Below are positions 11,037 through 22,567 of a stretch of 64,000 nt of DNA, one piece after another. The position numbers were made by a program, and so were the translations under genes. A model generated the notes under the pieces. That model was not told the origin of the DNA and did no database searches. It was given only the letters and a program-made list of their open reading frames with translations. The DNA comes from Bombyx mori (lineage: Eukaryota > Arthropoda > Insecta > Lepidoptera > Bombycidae), in assembly GCF_030269925.1 (NCBI RefSeq), contig NC_085128.1:12340501-12404500 (forward strand), written 5' to 3'. The first letter of the stretch is position 1. Each line of letters starts with the position of its first letter.

Positions 11037-11151
11037 ACAAGAGGTCCTACCACCAGTAGACAAGAGGTTCTACCACCAGTACACAAGAGGTCCTACCACC
11101 AGTAGACAATAGGTCCTACCACCAGTACACAAGAGGTCCTACCACCTGTAA
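11037..11151. repeat. Tandem array, five 23-bp units from a SINE edge
   Basis: There are five consecutive 23-bp units beginning at 11037, 11060, 11083, 11106 and 11129, each like ACAAGAGGTCCTACCACCAG plus TAG or TAC. The last two bases alternate AG, AC, AG, AC, then AA, so the array could have grown as a 46-bp dimer. The unit is the Bm1 segment found once in other copies (ACAAGAGGTCCTACCACCAG). Confidence 0.95.
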
Positions 11152-12578
11152 ACTAATACATTATTAACTGCAAATCGCTTAGCATTGTTTCCAATTTACA
11201 ATTCCCGGTGTCGAACGCTGCAATTTTTATTGCGGTTCGTCGTGGGTGAGTTCAATGGAACAGTATTGAAATCAATAAGGGCTCCTATACTGGCGTCGTA
11301 AAGAAACCCGTTTATGGCACCTAATAATCGTAAAAAGCGAGTACGATATTTCCGAAATAGGAAATAATAACTCACTTAAGCGATTTAACATTGATTCTAT
11401 GGCGTTTTTGTATGAAGTCATTATCTATTAGAAGTCTTGTATTTAGGTGTAGTGGAGAGGACCAACACTTGGTCGTTTCACCCTCTTCAGATGGTCGGTC
11501 AACCGAACGGAGGGTGTCAAGTTGCAACGCTTCCCGAACGTGATCTCCACTTTAGGAGTCGTCAACCCCGCCGGTTATAGGCGACAGCTGCGACAATTCG
11601 CCAGATCCGAAATTATTTTTTAAAGCAACTTTCCGTCTGATCTCGAATTATGGTTCGCTAGACTTTTTGCAATAATTTTATTTTGTTTTTATATAAAATA
11701 TGACCTATATATAAATGAAGAATGAATATAGAACCAGAAAAAATAATGATTTGGTTAAGTTAATTAATGATCACTACAATCACAACAATATTCGAAAAAG
11801 ATACCGCTGAATTTTATGAAGAGACGGAGAACCTTAAGAATCGCATGCAGTCAACTTGGTTAAAAAATCAGTGAGAGAAAGAGCGAGTATACTCTATTAC
11901 CCAAAATAATTAATATTGAAAATCTATCTATATATCTATCTATAATTATCTTTAACAACGATCTCTTCTAGATCACCGTTTTCAACTAGAGAAATTCTGA
12001 AAATAATACAGCAGGTATATTAAAAATTACGTTTTATTTTACTAATATTCCGTAACACTAGAATATTTCCTTAAAGAAACTTTGTTAATCGACTATCTAT
12101 ATTCTTTTAAATATGGACTTATCTAAGTTTATTACGCATTATATATTAATTAATTTAAGATCACACAGCGAAATAAGTAGGCGATGTCAATGACATTCAA
12201 ATCCTTCATACCGCTTGACCTGTTCATCTTCAAACATACGCTTAGATGCGGAAAATGATATATACGCTATACGAAACTAACAGAATAAAGTCTGCCGTTG
12301 GGCGATAAATTTAAAGTTGATTTTTCAATGCTCGTGCACATGCATAATTCAGTGTGTTGTGAGCATTCAATTAAAGGCCCATCTTGAGTATAGTGGAAGC
12401 GGTTTGGCATCATGGATACGTATGCACGTTATATAGCTACTTGGATTAATGTCAATTTAACTGTAATCGTAGAGCATGTGGATATGACTATACTATGTAA
12501 ATGCAGATTTGTGATCGTACACAACAATCTGTAAAGAAGCGTGAGATTGAAATTAATATTGCAACAATGTATTACGTG
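11152..12578. other. No gene seen; one G+C-richer patch
   Basis: Around 11450-11620 is a G+C-richer patch (GGTCGGTCAACCGAACGGAG, GGAGTCGTCAACCCCGCCGG) unlike its A+T-rich flanks. It looks like a fragment of an interspersed element, but I cannot place it and no second copy was noticed here. The remainder is A+T-rich without features. Confidence 0.35.
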
Positions 12579-12997
12579 AAGTCGTCGTAGCCTAAAGGAT
12601 AAGACGTCCGGTGCGTTCGTATCTAGCGATGCACCGGTGTTCGAATCCCGCTGGCAAGTACCATTTTTTCTAATAAAATACGTACTTAACAAATTTTCAC
12701 GATTGACTTCCACGGTGAAGGAATAGCATCGTGTAGTAAAAATCAAACCCGCAAAATTATGATTAGTGTCATTACTGGTGGTAGGACCTCTTGTGTGTCC
12801 GTACGGGTAGGTACCACCACCCTGCCCGTTTCTGCCGTGAAGCAGTAATGCGTTTCGGTTTGAATGGTGGGACCGCCGTTTTAACTATACTGAGACCTTA
12901 GAACTTATATCTCAAGGTGGCTCTACTCTACTAACCACTTAACACCAAGTGGGCTGTTAACTCATCCACAAATCTAAGCAATAAAAAAAATAAAAAA
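12579..12997 (+). repeat. Bm1-type SINE with head, internally deleted
   Basis: It begins AAGTCGTCGTAGCCTAAAGG (A-box-like TAGCCTAAAGGA) and continues through GGTGTTCGAATCCCG (B-box-like) and the full body to CTAAGCAATAAAAAAAA. The piece between CTCAAGGTGG and AACCACTTAACACC is shortened: the usual GCATTTACGTTGTAGATG and GGGCTCC section is absent. The minus-strand frame 12429-12746 is its shadow. Confidence 0.92.
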
Positions 12998-13644
12998 GTA
13001 ATTTTACAGCTTAGTCTCGTTTTTTAATTGTCATTGTATATCATTTCCGACTTTTAGAATTCTATATAGTTTTTATGGTCATGGACGATTTATGTGTTTG
13101 TTATTCGTCGACATTTGCATATTGTGGTAGGATTTGCGTACACAAAAACTACATAATAATGACAAAATGCGAGATTAAGAAAGAAAGAAAATGGGAGAGT
13201 CCTACCACCAGTACAAATTATAATGTCTAAAATAAAGTAACATTATTTTGTTTTTAGACCACAATATAATAGAATACAGACCACAGATTAACTAAGTTAT
13301 TATTGTATCATTTTATATTACATTTCCTTTGAAAAATGATTACACATTATAATAAATTGAAAGGGGCCGAACGAAATCTAAGCGTAGCTACGTTTTCAGT
13401 GCAAAGTCTGATGGAATTTAATTAGAACGATCATTGATTTCATTAAGCTCCGTAAACAGAAGGCTTCCAGGCGGTTTAATTTATCAAGAAACTCCTATTG
13501 TCAGATCAAAGTCTACCTACAATAATGTTAAGCTACGAGATGGTACATTTGAACGGAATTGAGTTTATTAGATGTTTAGAATTCATAAGTTAGGTAAGTC
13601 TGAAACGCGGTGACGCTACAGTGTAACTTTTGCTAAATCTATTA

Positions 13645-13830
13645 AAAACTGAGTTCCTCGTTGGTTCTTCTCAGTGGGTCACGATTCCTATCCGGTAGTA
13701 GAGTCAGCAAAGCACTCTTCTTGCTAAGGTTAATGTTAACAAATTCTCTCAGGTTGAGCTCGTGAGCTCACCTATCCGTTTGCGAGAACCTGGTACATAT
13801 AGCCCCTTAGGCTACCGGCGAACAACTAGG
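13645..13830 (+). repeat. Family B retroposon, diverged copy
   Basis: The order TCTTCTCAGTGGGTCACG, CCGGTAGTAGAGTCAGC, AGGTTGAGCTCGTGAGC, CACCTATCCGTTTGCG and a short stem near TAGGCTACCGG follows family B with many substitutions. It stands just upstream of a better preserved copy in the same orientation. Confidence 0.7.
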
Positions 13831-13918
13831 GATTTTTTTTGTTAAAAATTAACTTGTGTTAAAACCATTCGTGCGATGTGTTCATCTTACGGTGATAGTA
13901 CTTACTAATACATATCAT

Positions 13919-14230
13919 TTCGGATCCTCCCGATCCACTAACGGTGCTTTTAGGTACCTCAAGCACCGGTCATCGTTCTCGTCGAACCCGTCGCTTGCGA
14001 CGAAAGGCTCGACGAATAAATTAACCCTCAGACGCAGCCCACTGAGTTTCTCGCCGGATCTTCTCAGTGGGTCGCGTTTCTGAACAGGCGGTAGATTCTG
14101 CGAAGCACGGCTCTTTCTAGGGTTCGTGTTAGAAACGTCGTCAGGTTTGAGCCCCGTGAGCTCACCTACTAGTTAAGGTTTCGCTGATATAACCTCTCAG
14201 GGTTATCAGCTTAGATAGAAAAAAAAAAAA
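13919..14230 (+). repeat. Family B retroposon, nearly complete
   Basis: It begins at TTCGGATCCTCCCGATCC and runs through GGTGCTTTTAGGTACCTC, CGTTCTCGTCGAACCCGTCG, TTTCTCGCCGGATCTTCTCA and GGTAGATTCTGCGAAGCACG to the stem TAACCTCTCAGGGTTA and a poly(A) tail. The plus-strand frame 13856-14083 lies mostly inside it and is a shadow. Confidence 0.85.
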
Positions 14231-14371
14231 CTTACTTATACTTTAACCTTCGTTGAACTATGAAGCATAGCTTGTTAGAGTATTCAGCATCATTTTCTCA
14301 TCTTCATAACTGACTAAATAAACAAACATACCTGCTGTATATTTATCTTTTACAGAATTTCTGTAATTAAA

Positions 14372-14512
14372 ACGGTTGTCCGGAAGAGATCGCTTTTAGC
14401 GATAAGACCACTTATTGTACAAATATGTCTGCTTATTGACTGTTTTTTTATTCATATTAATTGTATTTTAGTGTACAATAAACTATATTCTCTCTCTTTC
14501 TCTCTCTCTCTA
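14372..14512 (+). repeat. LINE 3' end with (CT)n tail
   Basis: It shares GGTTGTCCGGAAGAGATCGC, TTAGCGATAAGACC and GTGTACAATAAACTATATTC with copies at 18645 and 45090, and ends in a CTCTCTCT simple repeat. AATAAA next to a microsatellite tail is typical of lepidopteran LINE 3' UTRs. The short stem GATCGCTTTTAGCGATA is shared by all three copies with minor changes. Confidence 0.7.
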
Positions 14513-14539
14513 AATAAGCTATACGGTTTTTTATTATTA

Positions 14540-14786
14540 TTTTTTATTGCTTAGATGGGTGGACGAGCTTTCAGCCCACAGCCTGGTGTTAAGTCGTTAC
14601 TGGAACTCATAGACATCTACAACGTAAATGGGCCACCCACCTTGAGATATAAGCTCTAAAGTCTCAAGTATAGTTACGACGGCTGCCCCCACCCTCCCAA
14701 CCGAAAGGCATTACTGCTTCACGGCAGAAACAGGCAGGGCGGTGGTACCTACTTACGCGGACTCACAAGAGGCCCTACCACCTGTA
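14540..14786 (-). repeat. Bm1-type SINE, 5'-truncated
   Basis: This is a minus-strand copy from TACAGGTGGTAGGGCC to CCCATCTAAGCAATAAAAAA, missing the head and broken at the recurrent GGTGGTAGG point. Confidence 0.9.
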
Positions 14787-15209
14787 ATAATAAGTAAAAT
14801 AAGATTTGAAAATTTGCTTATTTGCTGTACGTCATCGCCATAGCCATCGCTAAAACTCATAATAAACTGTAATACGAAAATCGCGAATTCGAATCTGAAA
14901 TAATTCCAGTTGATATTGTAATAAAGCCTACACATAATAATGCCGGAGTCGGGCCGCTTTGTCCAAACTGTCAACTTATCTGATGAGAAATTAATTACAA
15001 TCGCTATCAATCACGGAGAGACAAACCGGTTTAATGTGTTTATTACGGATCGAACTGTTACACCGATGTATGGCCTAATTATGCTTATCAATTTCATAAC
15101 TATGTTGTTTTGATGCGAATATTTTATGTATTATGAATATTAAAGTTCAGCTCATCTTTTATAGCGCTGCAATTCCAATCAAAACCTTAAAAACTCCCAA
15201 ACGTAATGA

Positions 15210-15300
15210 CGATAAGGTAGGTAGCTCACACGGATACTTTTACCTCGGTTATTTCTGTAACCACTTAACATCAAGTGGACTGTGAGCTCAGCTACAGGTA
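15210..15300 (+). repeat. Bm1-like SINE 3' fragment, diverged
   Basis: TAACCACTTAACATCAAGTGGACTGTGAGCTCAGC corresponds, in two consecutive blocks, to the Bm1 3' portion. Upstream similarity fades quickly. Confidence 0.55.
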
Positions 15301-15396
15301 TTAATTGTATTTTTTGACTTGCTTTTTCCTTTATTGTAAATATTTTTATTTATTTAAAAACAAGAAAATATTTGAGAAAAAACAAAAATAAAAATG

Positions 15397-15562
15397 AAGC
15401 CCGCTGAGTTTGTTTCGCCGGTTCTTCTCAGGACTGTGGCTTTTTTTTGGAACCGGTGGTAGAGTTAACATTTTTATTTATATTTTGACATTCAACAAGT
15501 GTGTCATACTGACATCTAAGTTGAAATAAATGATTTTGAATTTGAATTTGAATTTGAATATT
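15397..15562 (+). repeat. LINE 3' UTR with (GAATTT)n tail
   Basis: It starts with a segment resembling the middle of family B (GCCCGCTGAGTTTGTTTCGC, CGGTTCTTCTCAG), followed by GGAACCGGTGGTAGAG, a T-rich stretch, ACATTCAACAAGTGTGTC and AAATAAATGATTTTGAATTTG repeats. The AATAAA-like signal and hexamer microsatellite tail are typical of lepidopteran LINE 3' ends. The shared first block suggests that family B borrowed its middle from a LINE 3' UTR. Confidence 0.65.
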
Positions 15563-15846
15563 ATGAGGTGTGTTAAAGAAATGAAATGTATAATAATTTT
15601 TTTTAAATACAACGGTGTAAATTACAAGCTTTATTTCGTTTCTTGCACGATTACTATGATTCGACTAAATTAATTGTATGAATTTGAAGCAATTACTATA
15701 ATTAATACAACCATTATTTGATGTACACAGAGCGTTTGATTCGCTAATGTGTTTGAACTATCGTATACCTAATATTAGCTAATAATCAAAGTTGATGTTG
15801 TTGCTAAATAAATCTTTAGATGTTATCTGAACACTGACACTGACTG

Positions 15847-16090
15847 TTTTTTTTTTTATTGCTTAGATGGATGGACGAGCTCACAGCCCACCTGGTGTTA
15901 AGTGGTTACTGGAGCCCATAGACATCTACAACGTAAATACGCCACCCACCTCGAGATATAAGTTCTAAGGTCTCAGTATAGTTACAACGGCTACCCCACC
16001 CTTCGAACCGAAACGCATTACTGCTTCACGGCAGAAATAGGCGGGGTGGTGGTACCTACCCGTGCGGATTCACAAGAGGTCCTACCACCA
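15847..16090 (-). repeat. Bm1-type SINE, 5'-truncated
   Basis: This is a well preserved minus-strand copy ending in CATCTAAGCAATAAAAAAAA and broken at TGGTGGTAGGACC. The small plus frame 16062-16361 begins inside it and is not a gene. Confidence 0.92.
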
Positions 16091-16939
16091 GATGATGACG
16101 TGTCCATCATCAAACGGAGTCACCACAGTAGTCTATAGCCTTCCTAATATCATCTCCCCATCTTTTACTTTTTCTGCCTATATTTCACTAATTTATTTAC
16201 TGTCTGAAAACGAAAATCTAATTACAGAACATAGACTTAGCACCCAAAACATGAAATTAAAACTGCGCATCACGGTGGTCGTTTTATCTCGCACCATTAT
16301 CAGCAAAAAACAGATAGGCATTCTTCTTCTTTCCTCTCTGCGGCTCAGCTATGTAAAATAGTATATTTTCAAATAGTATGGGCTTTACTAATCGAGCAAA
16401 ATACCTTGCCCACTGCCATTTCAATCTTGCAATATTCCTACTATGTCAGTTACTTTGGTAATAATCTTCATACAAATATATAATCGTAAGACTCTTGGTT
16501 GAAACAACTGGAAACTTCATAGAGTGAAACTTAGTATAAAGTGTAAATTAAAAAAAAAAGCAATTTAAAACATTCCGTGGTTAGTAACGTTCACGGTTAC
16601 ATTAAAGATTAAAGTATCAATAAATTATTTTTCTCGTCGTACAACTTTAAGCAGAAAGTTACTGAAAACGTCAAATCTCTCAAAAACTTGTCAACATTTA
16701 TCTTGTTCAAACCAATTTTCTTTGACAGTTTATTTTGAGCTATATAAACTCAAAACTTTTCACTAGTTTCCGTCAGATACTGGAAGTTAGAGATCATTTT
16801 TACGACTTTAAAAGTGCATATAAGTTTTTGGCTTAGAAAATAAATGTGTATGAATATAATCTAATTTATTTTCATGATGAAAGAAGCTTTCAATAAATAA
16901 GTAACTAAGAATAAATCTTTGTTATAGCTACCAGAGAGA

Positions 16940-17125
16940 AGACACATATACTTAAAAGGGTTTTTTAATGAATACACATACAGATAATAAACACCTAGAC
17001 AAAGATCAAATAAACCTGTTCATTATACTAACGTTTGCCCATAGTAGAAATCAAACCCACGACCCTCGATGGCAACAGACAGGGGCAGTACCACCGAATC
17101 AGTCCGTTTTAATAACATCTATACT
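16940..17125 (-). repeat. tRNA-derived SINE, second type, head truncated
   Basis: The minus strand reads ...GTGGTACTGCCCCTGTC, GTCGTGGGTTTGATTTCTAC (a degenerate B box), TATGGGCAAACG, then TTAGTATAATGAACAGG and TTTGTCTAGGTGTTTATTAT. The layout corresponds to the better preserved copy at 54.3-54.6 kb, and the family is widespread in Lepidoptera as far as I recall. The plus frame 16968-17150 is its antisense shadow. Confidence 0.7.
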
Positions 17126-17789
17126 ATCAATTTCTTTCATCTTTAAATGAAAGATTCCGTCTTTTGTCAATATGGTACGGAGCTTCCAAGTATGATTACA
17201 TGACAAGCGCACAATTGTATGCCTGTAAAGCTAATATTCAAATTATAATAAAATTATTATAATTTGAAGATTAATCATTAATTAGATAGATGAAACGCTG
17301 TGCTACCCGACCTTACTCTACCCATGATTCGGAGACGTGACCACCGGCTAATTCGGCCCAGTGTAATTGAGAGAGACAGTTGTGATGGTCATTAAGAAAT
17401 TTGCATAAACTTCTGTCCGTTACAGACACCGAGCTTAAAAATAGCCGGCCAAATATTTCAATGGGCTCAACTCTTCATATGCCATAGTGAATAGGTTGAT
17501 TATCCAAGGTTTCTCCCTTTCGAAAAATTCAGAGCATTTATAAAAAAAAATTCAATACATCAAATTTACGACCACACACACAAGGCTCACTTCTTTCTGG
17601 ATTATTTTTGTTAAAATGGTTCCAATAACTATTTTCATAGGAATAACCTACCTACATTCTTCGGATACATGTGACGTACCCTCGTATTCCGCTCGTTATT
17701 TTCACGCACATTACATTTCAAAGCCTCTTACTGTCACATATGTGTAAACATATATCTTGTTCGTCGAGAAAATTCTCATAGAAATTGTG

Positions 17790-18007
17790 GGCCTTGTGAG
17801 CGGGTACGGGTAGGTACCACTGAGCCTATTTCTGCCTTGAAGTAGCGTTTCGGTTTGAAAGGTGGGGCAGCCGTTGTACTATAAAAACTGAAACTGAAAA
17901 CTCATTTCATTTCAAAACACTTACGTTTGATGATGTCTATGGGCTCCGGTGACTACTTAGAACAAATGAGGCGTAAGCACGTCCATCCAACTTCGCAATA
18001 AAAAAAT
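17790..18007 (+). repeat. Bm1-type SINE, diverged
   Basis: The plus-strand blocks GGTACGGGTAGGTACCAC, CCTATTTCTGCCTTGAAG, GTTTCGGTTTGAAAGGTGGG, GATGTCTATGGGCTCCGG and GTCCATCCAACTTCGCAATA are in family order with substitutions and a rearranged middle. Confidence 0.8.
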
Positions 18008-18644
18008 AGCTTTGAAGATCTCAATTAAAGAAATTAATTATATCATTATTTTGAATATGAATACAAATCGTATGTAGGTTAATCTGTAAGTGTAATTAAC
18101 TATTATATCACGTTATTTTACATCTTGGACAGTCGATTCCTAAGAAAAATAAATAAGGATATTTTAATTTAATCTAAATGAGGTACATAAATTTTAATAA
18201 AAATTTCAAGTATATAAGTGGTTTTATCAATACTAATTACTGTATATATTATTATTACTCATATATATTCGTTATTTGAATCGCGCTATCCAAGTCAAGT
18301 CTGCTCTTTCCAACACTAGATGACGATCACGACCATAATAAGTGTTTGAAATTGTCATAAGTGAAATGGAAAACTGTTTCGGCCTAAGACATAAGATATA
18401 CAGTGTACTCATAGCACAGAGTTGGCAGAATATAAATATAGTAGTTATATTTTTTAATTACGTTCATATATCATTTACGTGTACCAATATTTTGTATTTA
18501 ATTGCATATTTTTAGTATTTATTTGTATTTAATCGTATGTAAGTCTATCTTATATTGTATTTATTTTTCACATGTGTATTTATGTATATATTTTTATGTA
18601 AGTTTATTATGATATAGCACATCGTCCAGTTCACTTATTCCTTT

Positions 18645-18747
18645 CCCTGCAAGGTTGCCTGGAAGAGATCCCTTTCAGCGATAAGGCCGCCAATTTATGT
18701 CACCGACTATTATTTGTTTTATTTGCTCACTCTGTACATATGGTGTT

Positions 18748-18790
<43 letters not shown>
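18645..18790 (+). repeat. LINE 3' end with (TTA)n tail
   Basis: This is the second copy of the GGTTGCCTGGAAGAGATC type 3' end (TTCAGCGATAAGGCCGCC), ending TGTTAAATAAAGTGTTATTA and a TTA array to about 18788. It has AATAAA close to the tail. Its tail repeat differs from the CT tails of its relatives. Confidence 0.7.
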
Positions 18791-18793
<3 letters not shown>

Positions 18794-19792
18794 ATTGGAA
18801 ATAAATCAAGATTTAATAATTATTATTATTCACATTCATAAGACCCGAAGTAGAAGACTGAGTTCTGTAAGTCATGAATTCGAATGATGTAATTATTTAT
18901 TTGTTTACGTTTATTTTATTCAAAATACATGGTACCAATCGTTACCGTTCATATACAGTATTCATAACATAACACGTAAATACATAATATAGGTTACTAC
19001 ACAATAACCAAGCAGCAAACTGTGTTTATTGCATCAGGATGTCTGTCTCAATTGGTTTATTGGCTATCAAGTCCCACCCAAGAAATTGTCTGTTAGTTGA
19101 TAGACATTTCCTCTGATAGTGATGTTGGAACATTTTATGTGTTGGCCACTAAATTTAATAGGGGCTATCAAGGGGCGTGTGGAGTTGCATGTATTGTTGT
19201 TGGTTGGTGAAGTTTTTCAAAGTTACGCCGATTCATATGATGATATTTCATAAATCAGTAGATTATTATTGTCGGTAAGAGGTATTGTAAGTTCACGGCT
19301 CCAAACGTCCTGTCGATTTCTGTCGTAATAAGAAAGAAACGTACGAATATTTCATAATCTTTAAAGCTTCTTACGCATATATCCCAAGATATCGTAATAA
19401 AATTTTCATCTAATATAAACAAGATAGGATGAATACAACAAAAATAAACAGACAGCTCGTAACAACTAAGAATAACAGATTAAAGCTGTGTGAAAATAAC
19501 AAATTATAAACTATACGTTTGCTTCAAAAAAAATATATTAGAATTTTTTTAGATTAATATTATCTTCAATAACAGTGGTGTTATGAATTTGAATTTATCA
19601 TTTCAATCTTTATTAGAATCAGTTTGGCAGATTTTTTTTAATACCTCGAGTAAGGTGAGCGTTAAATGATTTTGCTAATTACAAATTTGTCATATCTATG
19701 AGATTACTCTACCTACCCCGTTTATAAAGGTTCAGGTAGCCCCACCAATAGCTTGTAGTCAATTAAGTAGTCAGTTAATTAAAAAAAACATC
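18791..19792. other. No gene seen
   Basis: A+T-rich DNA. No coding frame, RNA or clear repeat was recognised. Confidence 0.5.
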
Positions 19793-19905
19793 CTAAGGTC
19801 TCAGTAAACTGAGACACTGAGACTGAGTACAGTACAACGGCTACTCCACCCTTTAAATAGAAACGGATTAATGATTAACGACAGAAATAAGCAGGATGAT
19901 AGCAT
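19793..19905 (-). repeat. Diverged Bm1-like SINE relic
   Basis: CTAAGGTCTCAGTA, ACAACGGCTACTCCACCCTT, AAACGGATTAATGATTAACG and AGAAATAAGCAGGATGATAG follow the minus-strand Bm1 body order. A local duplication of CTGAGAC has disturbed it. Confidence 0.6.
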
Positions 19906-20700
19906 CACTATTTTATCTGATCAAAGATACGTTCAAATTTCAATAAATTTATTTGCGAACGTATTTTGAATTCGCGTATTGTCCAATGTTCCGAATAAAA
20001 TATAAATTTATCTACGACGTCATTCGGGCCATTACTTGCATTTAAAAATGGTTGTGTGCTTACTTTCAATATAATTTAAAGATCATTTTTAATCAGACAT
20101 AATTGTAATTATTATATATTACTAGTGTACATATTATTATTGGCTACAAGCAATGAAATAAAAACAGCGCGCAACAAAATTGATTAAAATAGTCCAAAGT
20201 GGAATATCCTCGCTATACTGTTCCATTGGTAGACAAAATGTATTATAATATAATGAATACAGAGTACGAGAGAACGTATTCAAAATCGAAATGGGGAAAA
20301 TTTCAAATTTGATTTACATAATTTGCTAAAAAAATGTAATTGTGTACATACTTTTAGTGTTTTTTAAATTTCACGAATCCTCAATGCAACAGCATGTTCT
20401 TCGCTCTTTCGAGACCGTATATTCCGTTTACCCTTTGATTTTTTTGTGTGTCGAATCTCTGTGATTCCTTTGTGCCTATAAAAATCCGAATATTTATGTC
20501 GGGACAACGCTTTTGTGATACCGTCCACAAGGTCGAAAGTAAAAATGGTCAGATACGAGTACGCACTGTTCCCGATTGTCATATTTAGATAAGGAAATAT
20601 TTGTATGAATACTTTCAAAATATATATCTTTGATCAATAGCTACGTGTTTTTTTTTCCTACCTACTTTGGGAAGGCTTAAACGTCGAAAGGAAAGATCTT

Positions 20701-20729
20701 CTACCGAGCGGGTGTTATTTGCTCGGTAG
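20701..20729. repeat. 9-bp hairpin
   Basis: CTACCGAGC at 20701-20709 is the exact reverse complement of GCTCGGTAG at 20721-20729, with an 11-base loop. It stands in a G+C-richer patch downstream of a poly(T) run and may be part of an unrecognised element's 3' end. Confidence 0.7.
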
Positions 20730-20854
20730 ACCGAAGGTCCGAATGTTGTTGTTCGGAACTTGTATATATGCAAGCTTATCTTGAAAATGTCGTGAGCGAG
20801 ATTCAGGCATCTGTCAAATATCTATCTGTCAAATATGGCTACCCGCCACAACTA

Positions 20855-21018
20855 TGCTGATAGCCTTGAAAGACTATTTCAGCTTCACCCTAACATGAAG
20901 GTCAAACCGGACTGTTGCTAACACTGGCCCTAGCAAGAGCAGTGCTTCGCAGAATCTAGCACCGGAACGGAAACGCAACCCACTGAGAAGATCCGGCGAG
21001 CAACTCGGTAGGCTGTAA
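20855..21018 (-). repeat. Family B retroposon, 5'-truncated
   Basis: The minus-strand blocks GCCGGATCTTCTCAGTGGG, AGATTCTGCGAAGCACTGC and TAGGGCCAGTGTTAGCAAC, and a stem near the 3' end (TAGTCTTTCAAGGCTA), match family B. The left edge has no clear poly(A). Confidence 0.75.
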
Positions 21019-21037
21019 TGGTTTATATTATGTGAGT

Positions 21038-21265
21038 GTGTGTATGTCGATATATGGACTAGCTTTAACTCGCAGCTTTATCCGGACTCTGCATCATGAC
21101 GCGCGGACGGAGTACCATGCTCAGAAGCAGGATGAAAATTTCGCCTCTATTGCTTCCCAGGGCCAAAACTATTTCCATATTGAATTTGGAGAAAATCGGC
21201 TCAGTGGTTTGAGTGTCAAAATGTAACAGACAGATAGAGTTACTTTCATTTTAGTAATACTATCT
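21038..21265 (+). repeat. LINE-type 3' end
   Basis: GGACTAGCTTTAACTCGCAG opens the segment; GAAAATTTCGCCTCTATTGC and GAAAATCGGCTCAGTGGTTT follow; TAACAGACAGATAGAGTTAC and TTTAGTAATACTA close it. The pattern 'cggttcagtggttt...acagacagatagagttac' followed by a TAATATTA-type tail is, in my recollection, common in lepidopteran LINE 3' ends. The 64-codon plus frame 21032-21226 lies within it and is not a gene. Confidence 0.55.
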
Positions 21266-21688
21266 GCTATGAAGTTCTATCGTAAATGTACATCAAAAAA
21301 TTTGCGTTAACAATTATAAAACATCCTAATTTACTGAAACAAAGCCTACAATCTCGAATAATCTGCTCTGTCTGAGCATAAGTGTTCGCTAACAATCAAA
21401 CAGACAGGGACTAATTCGCTACCTTATTATATGTAGTTACACTTCTTTGGTTACCTTTTCTATTTATATCACTTTTATTGAATTTACAATATTTTAATGA
21501 TGGACTTATCTCAAATTTTGGAAACAATTTCCTTCTCTTATTAATGCGTATAAGACTATTGCCAGTAACGGGCGCACCTAACGCGCTGGCGTCTGTCTAG
21601 TCCTATATTAAGTTTATCATAAAGTAATACCGAACTACCACTACCAGAATGCCAAATATAACGAATGAAATCATGTAAGAAAAATCAA

Positions 21689-22117
21689 TTTTTTTTTATT
21701 GCTAAGATGGGTGGACGAGCTCACAGCCCACCTGGTGTTAAGTGGTTACTGGAGCCCATAGACATCTACAACGTAAATGCGCCACCCACCTCGAGATATA
21801 AGTTCTAAGGTCTCAGTATTGTTACAACGGCTGCCCCACCCTTCGAACCGAAACGCATTACTGCTTCACGGCGGGGTGGTGGTACCTACGCGTGCGGACT
21901 CCCAAGAGGTCCTACCACCAGTGATTACGCAAATTATAATTTTGCGGGTTTGATTTTTATTACACGATGTTATTCCTTCACCGTGGAAGTCAATCGTGAA
22001 CATTTGTTGCGTACGTAATTCATTAGAAAAATTGGTACCCGCCTGCGGGATTCGAACACCGGTGCATCGCTACATACGAATGCACCGGACGTCTTATCCT
22101 TTAGGCCACGACGACTT
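21689..22117 (-). repeat. Bm1-type SINE, full-length with tRNA-like head
   Basis: The minus strand begins AAGTCGTCGTGGCCTAAAGG with A box TGGCCTAAAGGA, B-box-like GGTGTTCGAATCCCG, and the complete body to CTTAGCAATAAAAAAAA. About 10 bp are missing in the middle, where AGAAATAGGC would follow CACGGC in plus orientation. TCAATTT occurs on both sides (21686-21692 and 22116-22122), a candidate target-site duplication, though the left one merges with the poly(T). Confidence 0.93.
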
Positions 22118-22567
22118 CAATTTGTCGAATTCCTAAATTTGTATACATAATTGCAGCGGTATGGTGTGCTCGCACTACCCTAGTATCAGATTCTAATTAT
22201 GACTGCAGTGAAACAATTACTCGTTCCAAATTTGAATATGAAAATTGGACACCACGAAGTGAACTCTACCTTCCGACTTTAGCTAGATCTCTGTTACAAT
22301 CAAATCGTGAATGTTCTCTTATTGGACCTCATAAGGAAGGATAAATAGTTGGGGCTAAGATACCGATACTAGCAGACAAACAACACGACTATCCCATGAC
22401 CATACGTTGAATGGTGGCATTCGCTCATGAATATCATAAAAGTTCAATAAAGTTTCAAAAGTTCAAAAGTCGCAACCGGGCCGCTGCCTACCATTGAAGC
22501 ATTACCTATAAATCTCATTAAGAACAAGCAATCTGCGTGCGTATGTGCAATAAGCTTATTTAATAAA

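Noticed and set aside
18762..18788. (TTA)n array as an independent microsatellite
   Set aside because: It is the tail of a LINE 3' end that starts near 18645.
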